A stretch of DNA of 64,000 bases from Terracoccus luteus (GTDB lineage: Bacteria; Actinomycetota; Actinomycetes; Actinomycetales; Dermatophilaceae). The number at the start of each line of letters is the position of its first letter. Position 1 is the stretch's first letter. The notes under the pieces were generated by a model. The model saw only the letters and a program-made list of their open reading frames with translations, was not told the DNA's origin and made no database searches. Positions 25,199-33,933 of the stretch are shown one piece after another. The DNA is taken from contig NZ_RBXT01000001.1 of assembly GCF_003635045.1 (NCBI RefSeq), positions 992,001-1,056,000 of the forward strand. The letters run 5' to 3'. The position numbers were made by a program, and so were the translations under genes.

Positions 25199-26113
25199 AT
25201 GGCAACCCGGCCCTGGCACGACGAGCTGCTCGCCGCCTTCGGCCGTCACCTCGAGGCCGAGCGCGGACGCTCGCCGCACACCCGCCGGGCGTACGTCTCG
25301 GACGCGAGGGCGCTGCTCGAGCACACCGCCGACCGCGGAGTGGCCGGGCTCGACGACCTCACCCTCGGCGACCTGCGCGGGTGGCTGGGCGACCTCGCCG
25401 ACGGTGGGGCCGCCCGCAGCACCGTCGCCCGTCGTGCCGCGTCGGCCCGCACCTTCCTCGGCTGGGCCGAGCGGACCGGTCGCCTCGCGGCCAACCCCGC
25501 CCTGCGCCTCGTCGCACCACGGCGGGGTCGGTCCCTCCCGGGCGTGCTCAAGGAGGGCGAGGCGAGCGAGCTGCTCGACGTGGCGGCCACGCGCGCCGAC
25601 GACGACGACCCCGTCCACGTGCGCGACCGTGCGGTGCTCGAGCTGCTGTACGCCTCCGGCATCCGGGTGGGCGAGCTCGTCGGCCTCGACGTCGACGACA
25701 TCGACCCCGCGCAGGACCTCGTCCGGGTCATGGGCAAGGGTGGCAAGGAGCGCGTCGTGCCCTTCGGGCGGCCCGCCGCCCGCGCGGTGCAGGAGTGGCT
25801 GCGGGTGCGACCCCGCCTGGCGACGGCCGAGTCGGGGCCGGCCCTGTTCCTGGGACGCCGCGGCCGGCGGGTCGACCCGCGCCAGGTCCGGTCGGTCGTG
25901 CACGCCCTGCTGGCCCACGTGGGCGACGCGCCCGACATCGGGCCGCACGGCCTGCGCCACAGCGCCGCCACCCACCTGCTCGACGGCGGCGCCGACCTGC
26001 GCATGGTGCAGGAGCTGCTCGGGCACGCGAGCCTCGCCACGACGCAGATCTACACCCACGTCTCCGTCGACCGCCTGCGCCGCAGCTACGAGCAGGCCCA
26101 TCCCAGAGCGTGA
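25199..26113 (+). CDS. xerC: Tyrosine recombinase XerC
   Basis: A 304-residue site-specific recombinase that with XerD resolves chromosome dimers at dif. It has an N-terminal SAM-like core-binding domain (HLEAERGRSPHTRRAYVSDA). The complete catalytic set is R156, K180, H250, R253 (HGLRHSAATHLL), H276 and nucleophile Y285 (TQIYTHVS). Its place before the M23 peptidase and rpsB is the normal actinobacterial one, so this is the housekeeping recombinase, not an integrase of the neighbouring island. Confidence 0.93.
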   Translation: MATRPWHDELLAAFGRHLEAERGRSPHTRRAYVSDARALLEHTADRGVAGLDDLTLGDLRGWLGDLADGGAARSTVARRAASARTFLGWAERTGRLAANPALRLVAPRRGRSLPGVLKEGEASELLDVAATRADDDDPVHVRDRAVLELLYASGIRVGELVGLDVDDIDPAQDLVRVMGKGGKERVVPFGRPAARAVQEWLRVRPRLATAESGPALFLGRRGRRVDPRQVRSVVHALLAHVGDAPDIGPHGLRHSAATHLLDGGADLRMVQELLGHASLATTQIYTHVSVDRLRRSYEQAHPRA

Positions 26114-26115
26114 CT

Positions 26116-26151
26116 CGTGCACGGGGTCGTGCACGGGGTCGTGCACGGGGT
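26116..26151. repeat. 12-bp tandem repeat, 3 units
   Basis: Three perfect copies of CGTGCACGGGGT lie directly after the xerC stop, in the 92-base gap to the convergent M23 gene. Each unit contains the palindrome GTGCAC. No function is evident. Confidence 0.8.
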
Positions 26152-26205
26152 CGCGGTCGGCGGATGCGGCGGAGCCTGTCGACCCGCCGACCGACACGCA
26201 CCACG

Positions 26206-26709
26206 TCATCGGAGCGGCAACAGCACGACCGGCCGCGCGCCGATCAGCGCCAGCGGGTCGAGGTAGGTGTCGCCGCGACGGACGCCCCAGTGCAGGCAGG
26301 TCGCCGGAGAGCAGTGACCGGCCACCGGCTCGACGGTGCCGACCGGGTCGCCCCGGGCCACCGCGGTGCCGACGGGAGGCCCGGCCGTCACGGGCTCGAA
26401 GGTCGACCGCAGGCCGCCAGCGTGACCGACGACGACGACGCCTCGTCCGGCGAGCCGACCCGAGTAGGTCACCTCGCCGCCGGTCGGGGCGCGGACCGGC
26501 TGCCCGACCCGGGCGGAGAGGTCGACGCCGCGGTGCCCCGCGAGCCACGGCCGGTCGGGAGGGTCGAAACCGCGCACGACCGAGGGCTGCGGCGCCAGCG
26601 GCCACGTCCAGCCCCGAGCGGGTGCCGGTGCCTCGGCGGCGAGCGGGGCCGGGGCGAGCAGGGCGGCGACGGAGAGCACGGCGGCGGCCAGGGACGACAC
26701 GAGGGACAT
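26206..26709 (-). CDS. M23 family secreted peptidase (LytM-like)
   Basis: A 167-residue exported protein. MSLVSSLAAAVLSVAALLAPAPLAA is a signal peptide, followed by a compact M23/LytM domain that would cut peptidoglycan cross-links. Zinc ligands are in HRGVDLSA (H and D) and CLHWGVRRG (H). The usual H-x-H motif is C-L-H here, so the first histidine, normally catalytic, is replaced. Similar proteins beside rpsB in Actinobacteria often share this, so it may be a non-catalytic or regulatory member. ATG 26709 is preferred because GAGGCTGGAGG precedes it; GTG/ATG codons up to 26742 are alternatives. Confidence 0.85.
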   Translation of the reverse strand: MSLVSSLAAAVLSVAALLAPAPLAAEAPAPARGWTWPLAPQPSVVRGFDPPDRPWLAGHRGVDLSARVGQPVRAPTGGEVTYSGRLAGRGVVVVGHAGGLRSTFEPVTAGPPVGTAVARGDPVGTVEPVAGHCSPATCLHWGVRRGDTYLDPLALIGARPVVLLPLR

Positions 26710-26891
26710 GCCTCCAGCCTCGCCGTGGGCGACACACGTCACCCGGGTGCTGCATGAGCGTTGTGGACGGCCTGCTCGGACGGGCCGTCTCGCCCCGGGG
26801 GTGTGGACGGAGACCGCCGCCCGGTCACCGGTCCGGCCTCGCCACCAGGCGTGCCGTCGTGGCCGCCGACGGCCGGCGGTACGGTCCGGCG

Positions 26892-27671
26892 GTGACCCCT
26901 TTCGACCTCAGCCACCGGACCGCGCTCGTCACCGGTGCCGGCGCCCCGGACGGGATCGGCGTCGCCGTCGGGCGACAGCTCGGTCGGCAGGGCGCCCGCG
27001 TCGTGCTCTCGGCCACGACCGGGCGCGTGCACGAGCGTGCCGCCGAGCTGCGCGACGAGGGGATCGACTGCCGGGCGCTGCTGGCCGACCTCACCGACGA
27101 GCGGGCCGCCGCCGACCTCGTCGCGGCGAGCACCCAGGCGCTCGGGCGGCTCGACGTCGTCGTCAACAACGCCGGCATGGTGCAGACCGGAGTCGACACC
27201 GGCAGCGCGACCCTGGCCGAGCAGGACCCCGCCGCCTGGCGACGCCAGCTCGACATCACCCTCATGACCGCCGTCCACGTCACCCGGTCCTGCCTGCCGG
27301 TCATGCGAGGGCAGGGCCACGGGCGGGTGGTCATGGTCTCCAGCGTCACCGGGCCGCTCGTCGCCATCGCGGGCTCCAGCGCCTACGCTGCGGCGAAGGC
27401 AGGCATGGAGGGCCTCATGCGCGCCGTCGCCCTCGAGGAGGGGCCGCACGGCATCACGTGCTGCGCCGTCGCCCCGGGCTGGATCCGGACCGGCTCCTCC
27501 GAGCCGGACGAGGTCACGGCCGGCCGCCACACACCTGTCGGCCGACCCGGCCGACCCGACGAGGTCGCCGCCCTCGTCGGCTTCCTCGCCAGCGACGAGG
27601 CGTCCTACGTCACCGGCCAGTCACTCGTCGTCGACGGTGGCAACACCGTCCAGGAGGTCAAGGGCGGCTGA
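26892..27671 (+). CDS. Short-chain dehydrogenase/reductase
   Basis: A 259-residue classical SDR: cofactor motif TGAGAPDGIGVAVG, VVNNAG, catalytic serine in VMVSSVTGP, the tyrosine-lysine pair in SSAYAAAKAGM, and the closing VTGQSLVVDGGNT. It probably reduces a keto group or oxidises an alcohol with NAD(P)H. FabG-like reductases look similar, but nothing nearby ties it to fatty-acid synthesis. GTG 26892 directly precedes the first strand. It is divergent from the M23 gene. Confidence 0.86.
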   Translation: MTPFDLSHRTALVTGAGAPDGIGVAVGRQLGRQGARVVLSATTGRVHERAAELRDEGIDCRALLADLTDERAAADLVAASTQALGRLDVVVNNAGMVQTGVDTGSATLAEQDPAAWRRQLDITLMTAVHVTRSCLPVMRGQGHGRVVMVSSVTGPLVAIAGSSAYAAAKAGMEGLMRAVALEEGPHGITCCAVAPGWIRTGSSEPDEVTAGRHTPVGRPGRPDEVAALVGFLASDEASYVTGQSLVVDGGNTVQEVKGG

Positions 27672-27739
27672 GCCGCCCCGCACGCACCCACGGCGAGTCG
27701 ACGGTGGACCTCGCGAGCCCGGCTGTCACCGTCCGGACG

Positions 27740-27794
27740 CGAGGATGTCGCGGGGCCGGCACGGGCGCACCCGCCCGGCCCCGCGGCATCCTCG
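27740..27794. terminator. Long bidirectional hairpin terminator
   Basis: Twenty-base arms (27740-27759 and 27775-27794) pair throughout with a single G-U wobble, between the convergent SDR and DUF4235 genes. There is no U tract. The right arm contains the recurring CGGCATCC word. Confidence 0.75.
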
Positions 27795-27823
27795 TCGTCA
27801 CGAGACGTGGAGCGACGTCGGGC

Positions 27824-28120
27824 TCAGTCGCCCGGCCACTCACCGGTCCAGCGCTGGAACGCCCGGGCCCCACCACGGTCGGCCAGAGCCTTGACCGTGG
27901 CGAAGATGGCGCCCTGGACCGCGGCGGCGACGAGCACCTGGCGCAGGCGGTACTCCGACTGCAGGGCCTGCGGCGGGTCGGCGTTGTCACCGGCGGTGGC
28001 GCGCTTCCACACCTGGCCGACGAGGAAACTGGACAGGGCACCGGCGGCGATGCTGCCGACGAGACCCACGGGGCGGTAGAGCATCTTGGCGGTCTTGGTG
28101 CCGTGCTGTTCGCGGGGCAT
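27824..28120 (-). CDS. DUF4235 family membrane protein
   Basis: A 98-residue small protein with a hydrophobic segment VGLVGSIAAGALSSFLVGQVWKR and a second weaker one (LVAAAVQGAIFATVKAL). It is typical of the actinobacterial DUF4235 family; the function is unknown. It is the last of three co-directed small genes (holin-like, DUF3618, DUF4235) that are commonly found together and may form a cell-envelope stress cassette. That role is inference from gene neighbourhood. Confidence 0.85.
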   Translation of the reverse strand: MPREQHGTKTAKMLYRPVGLVGSIAAGALSSFLVGQVWKRATAGDNADPPQALQSEYRLRQVLVAAAVQGAIFATVKALADRGGARAFQRWTGEWPGD

Positions 28121-28179
28121 GGGACTCTCCTTGGACGGGCTGGTTCTCGGGCCGTGCTGCTCGGGCTGGCGAGTGCTGC

Positions 28180-28737
28180 TCAGCGACGGGTCGCGACGTA
28201 GCGGACGACACCGACGACGGCGACGGCCAGCCCGCCGAGGGCGACCATGGCCTCCGTCGAGAGCGACGAGGCGGGGGCGGACGTCGGGGCCCGGTGCGCC
28301 CCGACGGCGGGACGAGGCGTCTCGGCGAGGGGCCGCGGCCGGCTCGACGAGGTCGGTGCACCCGACGGCCGCGACGCGAGAGCGCTGTCCACGACGTCCT
28401 CGGCCCCGCCGGCCCCGCTGCCACTGCCGACCGACTCGGTGACGCGGTGGGCCTGGGTCGCCACGGTGTCCTTGGCGTGGGCGGCGGCGTCCTTGGCGTG
28501 CGAGGCGGCGTCGACGACCTTGTCCTTGGTCTGGGACACCTTCTCCTTGACGCCCTCCTTGACGCCCTCGACGCGGTCGCCGACCTTCGCCTTGACGTCG
28601 TCGACCTGATCGCCGACGCGCGACTTGACGTCGAGCTTGGCGGCGAGGGCGTCGACGGTGTCGGCGAGCTCCCCGCGGGTGTGCTCGAGCTGCGCCTGCA
28701 GCTCGTCGACGTCGGGCTTGGGGTTGTCAGTGCTCAC
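28180..28737 (-). CDS. DUF3618 domain protein with C-terminal membrane anchor
   Basis: A 185-residue protein. Residues ~8-45 match DUF3618 (LQAQLEHTRGELADTVDALAAKLDVKSR). Residues ~45-100 form amphipathic, LEA-like repeats with Lys/Asp/Val/Ala heptads (VKAKVGDRVEGVKEGVKEKV, TKDKVVDAASHAKDA), probably coiled coil. A Ser/Pro/Arg linker leads to a single membrane helix MVALGGLAVAVVGVVRYV. Such repeats resemble desiccation or stress-protective proteins. The GTG start lies inside the preceding holin-like gene (11-base overlap), so the two are translated together. Confidence 0.85.
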   Translation of the reverse strand: MSTDNPKPDVDELQAQLEHTRGELADTVDALAAKLDVKSRVGDQVDDVKAKVGDRVEGVKEGVKEKVSQTKDKVVDAASHAKDAAAHAKDTVATQAHRVTESVGSGSGAGGAEDVVDSALASRPSGAPTSSSRPRPLAETPRPAVGAHRAPTSAPASSLSTEAMVALGGLAVAVVGVVRYVATRR

Positions 28738-29173
28738 GGTGGGCTCCGTCCTTGATCGTCTCCACGTCGGCCTTGACGCTCTGCACGGTCGCCTGCACAG
28801 GCGCGCTCGCCTGCGAGACCTTCTTCTTGCCGACGAGCGCGGCGATGCCGGCGACGGCGAAGAGCACGACGGCGACGATGAGCGCGGCCAGCCACGGCGC
28901 GACGACGTTCGCGAGGCCGAGCACCGCGCAGGCGACGAGGGCCCCGCCACCGTACAGGGCGAGCACGCCGGCGCCGCCGAAGAGCCCGGCACCGATGCCG
29001 GCGCGCTTGCCGCTCTCCTGCAGCTCGGCCTTGGCCAGCTGCAGCTCGCCGCGGATGAGATCGGAGACCTGCGTCGACAGCTGGCTCACGAGCTGTCCCG
29101 TCGAGAGGCCGTCGGTGGAGGTGTGCGCGGTGGCGCCGTTCGGTCCCGCGGTGGGGTCGAGCCTGTCGCTCAT
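28727..29173 (-). CDS. Phage-holin-family (Actinobacterial holin-X) membrane protein
   Basis: A 148-residue protein with an amphipathic start (TGQLVSQLSTQVSDLIRGELQLAKAELQESGKRAGIG), two adjacent membrane helices (GLFGGAGVLALYGGGALVACAVLGLANVV and WLAALIVAVVLFAVAGIAALV) and a charged tail. It belongs to the putative actinobacterial holin-X family, which is chromosomal and not evidence of a prophage. ATG 29173 has GAGGAG at good spacing; a GTG 6 bases upstream is the alternative. It heads the holin-like/DUF3618/DUF4235 unit. Confidence 0.86.
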   Translation of the reverse strand: MSDRLDPTAGPNGATAHTSTDGLSTGQLVSQLSTQVSDLIRGELQLAKAELQESGKRAGIGAGLFGGAGVLALYGGGALVACAVLGLANVVAPWLAALIVAVVLFAVAGIAALVGKKKVSQASAPVQATVQSVKADVETIKDGAHREH

Positions 29174-29323
29174 GACCACTCCTCAGCTGGGGGATGGGGG
29201 TCGTTCGGGCACCCGACCTGCGGGCGACCGTCCCGCCCTGCGTACCCCGCGCCCGCCGTGACTGAACGCCGCCTGGACCCGCGGCCGGCCGTCAGGCGAG
29301 CGGTCGGATGCCGGTGGGCCGGC

Positions 29324-30496
29324 TCAGTGCGCCGCGCCCTCCCGGGCCCCGGCGAGACGGCGGGTGGCCTCGTGCAGCACGGAGTCCTGCTTGCAGAAGG
29401 CGAACCGGATGAGCGTGCGGGCGGCCTCCGGGTCGTCGTGGAAGACCGACACGGGCACCCCGACGACCCCGGCGAGGGAGGGCAGCCGGCGCGCGAACTC
29501 GAGGCCGTCGACGGCACCCAGCGGTGCGGCATCCGCGATGACGAAGTACGTGCCCTGCGGGCGCGACACGTCGAGGCCGAGGTCGCCGAGCGCCTCGCAG
29601 AGCAGGTCGCGCTTGCGCTGCAGCGAGGCTGCGATGTCGTCGTAGACGTCGTCACCCAGCCCGAGGGCGAGGGCCACGGCGGGCTGGAACGGGCCGCTGG
29701 CGACGAAGGTGAGGAACTGCTTGACGGTGCGCGCCGCCGCGACCGCCTCGGCCGGCCCCGAGAGCCAGCCGACCTTCCAGCCCGTCGCCGAGAAGGTCTT
29801 GCCGGCCGAGCTGACGGTGATGGTGCGCTCGGCCATGCCGGGGAGGGTGGCCATGGGCACGTGCTCGGCGCCGTCGAAGACGAGGTGCTCGTAGACCTCG
29901 TCGGTGACGACCCAGGCGTCGTGCTCGCGGGCCAGCGACGCCACGAGCTCGAGCTCGGCCCGGGTGAAGACCTTGCCGGTCGGGTTGTGCGGCGTGTTGA
30001 GCAGCACGAGCCGGGTGCGGGGCGTGAAGGCGGCGCGCAGCGACTCCTCGTCGACCGCGAAGTCGGGGAAGCGCAGCACCGACGTGCGCCGCGTCGCGCC
30101 GGCCAGCGCGATGGTGGCGGCGTACGAGTCGTAGTACGGCTCGAAGGTGACGACCTCATCGCCCGGCTCGCAGAGCGCGAGCACCGTCGCCGCGATGGCC
30201 TCGGTCGCGCCCGCGGTGACGAGCACCTGCGACGCGGGGTCGAGCCGGATGCCGTAGAAGCGCTCCTGGTGCGCCGCGACGGCCGTGAGCAGCTCGGGCA
30301 CCCCCGGGCCCGGCGGGTACTGGTTGCGGCCACCGTCGATCGCGGCCTTGGCGGCGTCGAGCATCGCCTGCGGTCCGTCGGTGTCGGGGAAGCCCTGACC
30401 GAGGTTCACCGCCCCGGTCGACGCGGCCAGCGCCGACATCTCGGCGAAGATCGTCGTGCCGAACGACTGCATGCGGGAGACGAGAGGCGAACCCAT
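29324..30496 (-). CDS. Class I/II PLP-dependent aminotransferase
   Basis: A 390-residue cytoplasmic aminotransferase. Marks are VNLGQGFPDTDGP, NQYPPGPGVPELL, LLNTPHNPTGKVF and the Schiff-base lysine in SSAGKTFSATGWKVGW, with the substrate-carboxylate arginine in LIRFAFCK. The pattern resembles the kynurenine-oxoglutarate/methionine aminotransferase (YbdL/KAT) and DapC-like group; in Actinobacteria such genes are often annotated as N-succinyldiaminopimelate aminotransferase. Sequence alone does not settle the substrate. It starts 52 bases from the end of the downstream-transcribed membrane protein gene, on the same strand. Confidence 0.87.
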   Translation of the reverse strand: MGSPLVSRMQSFGTTIFAEMSALAASTGAVNLGQGFPDTDGPQAMLDAAKAAIDGGRNQYPPGPGVPELLTAVAAHQERFYGIRLDPASQVLVTAGATEAIAATVLALCEPGDEVVTFEPYYDSYAATIALAGATRRTSVLRFPDFAVDEESLRAAFTPRTRLVLLNTPHNPTGKVFTRAELELVASLAREHDAWVVTDEVYEHLVFDGAEHVPMATLPGMAERTITVSSAGKTFSATGWKVGWLSGPAEAVAAARTVKQFLTFVASGPFQPAVALALGLGDDVYDDIAASLQRKRDLLCEALGDLGLDVSRPQGTYFVIADAAPLGAVDGLEFARRLPSLAGVVGVPVSVFHDDPEAARTLIRFAFCKQDSVLHEATRRLAGAREGAAH

Positions 30497-30548
30497 CCCG
30501 CCACCCTACGAGCCGGTCCACCTCGCAGGGGCGGCACCGGAGCGACGG

Positions 30549-32555
30549 TCAGCCGCAGCCGGTGACGCGGTAGAGGGTGTAGGCGCCGACGGTGCGCACC
30601 GGCTCGACGCCGTCGACGTTCGCGAGGTCGGTCAGGCCCGACGAGCGCTCGGGGCGGTCGAGCCAGTAGACGTGGGTCGAGTCGATCGCCCAGCGGATGT
30701 CGTGCCGGGCGAGGGCGGCGCACACGTCGGGGCGGGTCGTCATCGCGTCGAAGCCGGTGCCGATGAGGATCTCGTCACCGGTGAGCGGGATGGGGATGGA
30801 GCGGTAGAGCGTGTTCGTGCCGAAGAGCGCGTACATGAGCGGCGAGCCGTTCTCGGGTCGCCCGACGACACCCTGCCCGGGCGGGATGAGCCGCGCCAGC
30901 TCGCCGAGGTCGCGTTGCCCTTCGTCGCTGAGGATGACCCGCTCGGGGAACGACGGCCGGAAGAACTCGTCGAGCATGCCGCTGCGCAGGCCGTGGTCGG
31001 ACACGACTGTCAGCGCCGGGAGGACGAGCAGCGCGACGACACCGGCGGCGGTGGGCCGTGACCGCAGCGGCGTGAAGCGCCGCAGCACCCACCTGACGGC
31101 CGGCGCCGCAGCCGCGACGACGACGACGCCCGGCACGGCGGCGAGCGAGGCCAGCCGCACCTTGTCGTTGTACCAGTAGCCCGTGAGCAGTGCGCTCCAG
31201 TCGGCGGTCGACCACGCGGCCAGCACGTAGAGCACGACGCAGGCGAGCCACATGGCCACGACCGGGATGGCGACCCGACGCCGCAGGACGATCCATAGGA
31301 TGCCGGCCGGCAGCAGCACGAGCAGCCCCCACAGCACCGACGGCAGCTGCAGGCGGCCGCCGACGACCTCGGTGAGCGCGGTCCACACCGAGACCTGGCC
31401 CTCCCACGTGTACGACTGGGTCGAGGCGAGCCGGGCCGAGACGGTGGGGGCGAGGTAGAGCAGTGCCCCGAGCGCCAGCGCGACCCCGAGGAGATCGCGG
31501 GCCACGACCGCCCACGAGGCGTGGTGCAGCGCACCGGCCCGCAGCCGGGCCGCGACGAACCACGCGAGGGCGAACACGGCGATGGCGACGAGCGAGTTCG
31601 GCTGCACGAGCGCAAGACCCGGCAGGGACGCCGCGAAGCCGAGCCACTGTCCGACCCGGCGCGAACGGGCGGCCTGGAGCATGAGGGCGAGCACCCCGGG
31701 CGTGAGCGCGGTACCCATGAGGTTGGGCCACAGCACCCCCCACCCGAGCAGGATGGTCGGGAAGGCGACGAAGGCCGCCGACGCGAACCCGGCCGCGTAG
31801 GTGACCAGCCGCGACGGCCCGAGGGCGTGCCGCACGAGCGCGACGCAGCCGATCGGCCACACCACGGCGGCCAGCGCGATGGTGGCGACGTTCGTGCCGG
31901 GCAGCACGTCGGCCCACCCTGACAGCAGGCCGGTGGCGATCCACGCGTGGAACCCGTTGGGGTAGAAGGTGTTGTTCGCGATCGAGAAGTTGTCGGTCTC
32001 GAGGAACAGGCGGATGCGGTCGAGGTGGTAGACGGCGTCGGGGGAGTCGACGAGCTCTGCCGGCCTGCCGATGGCCGGCACGGTCGTCAGCAGCCCGAGC
32101 ACCACCCCGATGACGATGGCGACGACGGCATCCGGCCTCGGGCGGCCCAGCAGGGCGCGCCGCACCGGCAGCGGTGGTCCGACCCCGCCGCCCCGTCGGC
32201 GGGACAGCAGGCGCGTCGCGAGGCGGCCGACCACCCAGGCCACCGCCACTGTGACGAGGGTGGTCGCGACGAAGGGGACCAAGCCCCACGACACCCCGAC
32301 ACGCGGCGCGACCGTCGCCCACGCCGCGACCGCCCCGGCCGACACCGCGGGCGCCACGGCCAGCGCCTCGAGCCCGCGGGCCCCCAGGGCGCGCACGACG
32401 AACCACCCGGGGGCGAGCAGGACGGCCAGCAGCACGAGCAGCACCGGGACCATCGAGAGCCACGACGGGCTGGGCGCCACGGCGGTCCTCCTGGTGGTCG
32501 CGGGTCTGGGGTCGAGCAGGGCAGAGCGGGTGGTCGGGCCGGTCCGCGCCGCCAT
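30549..32555 (-). CDS. Large polytopic membrane protein, DUF6541-like
   Basis: A 668-residue protein with about a dozen or more predicted membrane helices from residue ~34 on (MVPVLLVLLAVLLAPGWFVV, VVAIVIGVVLGLLTTVPAIG, LVTYAAGFASAAFVAFPTILL, and so on). A C-terminal extracellular part contains RPENGSPLMYALFGTNTLYRSI. The early acidic loop LVDSPDAVYHLDRIR resembles the first loop of GT-C glycosyltransferases, suggesting polyprenyl-sugar transfer in the cell envelope, but that is inference. ATG 32555 lacks a clear ribosome site; a start near MVPVLL is possible. It diverges from rpsB. Confidence 0.75.
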   Translation of the reverse strand: MAARTGPTTRSALLDPRPATTRRTAVAPSPSWLSMVPVLLVLLAVLLAPGWFVVRALGARGLEALAVAPAVSAGAVAAWATVAPRVGVSWGLVPFVATTLVTVAVAWVVGRLATRLLSRRRGGGVGPPLPVRRALLGRPRPDAVVAIVIGVVLGLLTTVPAIGRPAELVDSPDAVYHLDRIRLFLETDNFSIANNTFYPNGFHAWIATGLLSGWADVLPGTNVATIALAAVVWPIGCVALVRHALGPSRLVTYAAGFASAAFVAFPTILLGWGVLWPNLMGTALTPGVLALMLQAARSRRVGQWLGFAASLPGLALVQPNSLVAIAVFALAWFVAARLRAGALHHASWAVVARDLLGVALALGALLYLAPTVSARLASTQSYTWEGQVSVWTALTEVVGGRLQLPSVLWGLLVLLPAGILWIVLRRRVAIPVVAMWLACVVLYVLAAWSTADWSALLTGYWYNDKVRLASLAAVPGVVVVAAAAPAVRWVLRRFTPLRSRPTAAGVVALLVLPALTVVSDHGLRSGMLDEFFRPSFPERVILSDEGQRDLGELARLIPPGQGVVGRPENGSPLMYALFGTNTLYRSIPIPLTGDEILIGTGFDAMTTRPDVCAALARHDIRWAIDSTHVYWLDRPERSSGLTDLANVDGVEPVRTVGAYTLYRVTGCG

Positions 32556-32839
32556 TGTGGCCGCTCGAACGGATTTCTCCCCAACCGGTGTCGACGCGTA
32601 CGATGACGGGCGGTCACGTGTGCCTGTCGCACGCGACCGAAATTCGCGCGTCTCCGTCCGACCGCAGCCCCGGGTGACCGGGTCACGGGTCGGGTCGCAT
32701 CACGGCAGTCCCCGCACGGCGGGGCGGGGTGCGTCGAGTCGCCAGGAGCGGGGCGGATGCCGTCCGGTGCCCTCACGGGGCCGGCGTCGCCGCGATGCCC
32801 CGCAGACAACTGACAACCATCGAATGAGGAGGACACGGC

Positions 32840-33802
32840 ATGGCCGTCGTCACCATGCGCCAGCTCCTGGAGAGCGGCGTCCACTTCGGGCACCAGACCC
32901 GTCGCTGGAACCCCAAGATGAAGCGCTTCATCATGACCGAGCGCAACGGCATCTACATCATCGACCTGCAGCAGTCGCTGACGTACATCAACAACGCGTA
33001 CGAGTTCGTCAAGGAGACCGTCGCCCACGGCGGCACGGTCCTCTTCGTCGGCACGAAGAAGCAGGCCCAGGAGCCCATCGCCGAGCAGGCGACGCGCGTC
33101 GGGATGCCCTACGTGAACCACCGCTGGCTCGGCGGCATGCTCACCAACTTCCAGACGATCTCCAAGCGGCTCACGCGCCTCAAGGAGCTCGAGGAGCTCG
33201 ACTTCGACGACGTGGCCGGCTCGGGCTACACGAAGAAGGAGCTGCTCATCCTCCGTCGCGAGAAGGACAAGCTGGCCAAGACGCTGGGCGGCATCCGCTC
33301 CATGGGCAAGGTCCCCTCGGCCGTGTGGATCGTCGACACGAAGAAGGAGCACCTCGCCGTCGACGAGGCGCGCAAGCTCGGCCTCCCCGTCATCGCGATC
33401 CTCGACACGAACTGCGACCCCGACGAGGTCGACTACAAGATCCCCGGCAACGACGACGCGATCCGCTCCGTCACGCTGCTGACGCGCGTCGTCGCCGACG
33501 CCGTCGCCGAGGGTCTCGTGCAGCGCTCGGGCGGTCGCTCGGGCGAGGCGCAGGTCGAGGAGCCCCTGGCTGAGTGGGAGCGTGAGCTCTACGCCGACGC
33601 CGCCGAGGCGCCCGCCGCCCCGGCCGCCGACGCCACGGAGGCGCCCGTCGCCGCCGAGGCCGTCGCGGACGCCGCGGTCGACGCCGACGCGACCGAGCAG
33701 GCCGCCGACGCCACCGCCGACGCGCCCGCCGAGTCCACGGAGGACGCGCCCGCCGCCGACGCCGAGGCGCAGCCCGCCCCGGCCGGTGCCGAGCAGGCCT
33801 GA
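32840..33802 (+). CDS. rpsB: 30S ribosomal protein S2
   Basis: A 320-residue S2 with the family opening [30 protein letters not shown] and the [10 protein letters not shown] and [23 protein letters not shown] blocks. The conserved domain ends near residue 235; beyond it is an Ala/Asp/Glu/Pro-rich acidic tail of ~70 residues, longer than in E. coli but common in Actinobacteria. ATG 32840 follows a GAGGAGG site. The 284-base leader between the divergent membrane-protein gene and rpsB has no ORF; no clear -10/-35 pair could be picked out. Confidence 0.97.
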   Translation: MAVVTMRQLLESGVHFGHQTRRWNPKMKRFIMTERNGIYIIDLQQSLTYINNAYEFVKETVAHGGTVLFVGTKKQAQEPIAEQATRVGMPYVNHRWLGGMLTNFQTISKRLTRLKELEELDFDDVAGSGYTKKELLILRREKDKLAKTLGGIRSMGKVPSAVWIVDTKKEHLAVDEARKLGLPVIAILDTNCDPDEVDYKIPGNDDAIRSVTLLTRVVADAVAEGLVQRSGGRSGEAQVEEPLAEWERELYADAAEAPAAPAADATEAPVAAEAVADAAVDADATEQAADATADAPAESTEDAPAADAEAQPAPAGAEQA

Positions 33803-33849
33803 CCGGGCTGTCGGCGCGAGCCGACGCCGCACCACGCCGAGGTCCACGA

Positions 33850-33882
33850 CCGGTGGGCCCGAGCCTCGCTCGGGCCCACCGG
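33850..33882 (+). terminator. Strong intercistronic hairpin between rpsB and tsf
   Basis: Perfect 15-base arms (33850-33864 and 33868-33882) with a 3-base CTC loop lie 48 bases after the rpsB stop. There is no U tract. It probably attenuates or processes the rpsB-tsf transcript, lowering tsf expression relative to rpsB. Confidence 0.75.
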
Positions 33883-33933
33883 GTCGCGTGGCCTCGCCCG
33901 AACACCACACCGACGAAAAGAGCGATAGAGAGC

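Noticed and set aside
25199-26113. Tyrosine recombinase as the integrase of the neighbouring hydroxyproline island
   Set aside because: Sequence and position before the M23 peptidase and rpsB match housekeeping XerC; no att repeats or tRNA seen at the island ends.
26116-26151. CRISPR-like array
   Set aside because: The 12-bp units are directly adjacent with no spacers; a simple tandem repeat. The same applies to 21443-21487 and 47570-47623.
28727-29173. Prophage lysis gene
   Set aside because: The holin-family protein belongs to an actinobacterial chromosomal family and has no phage genes around it.
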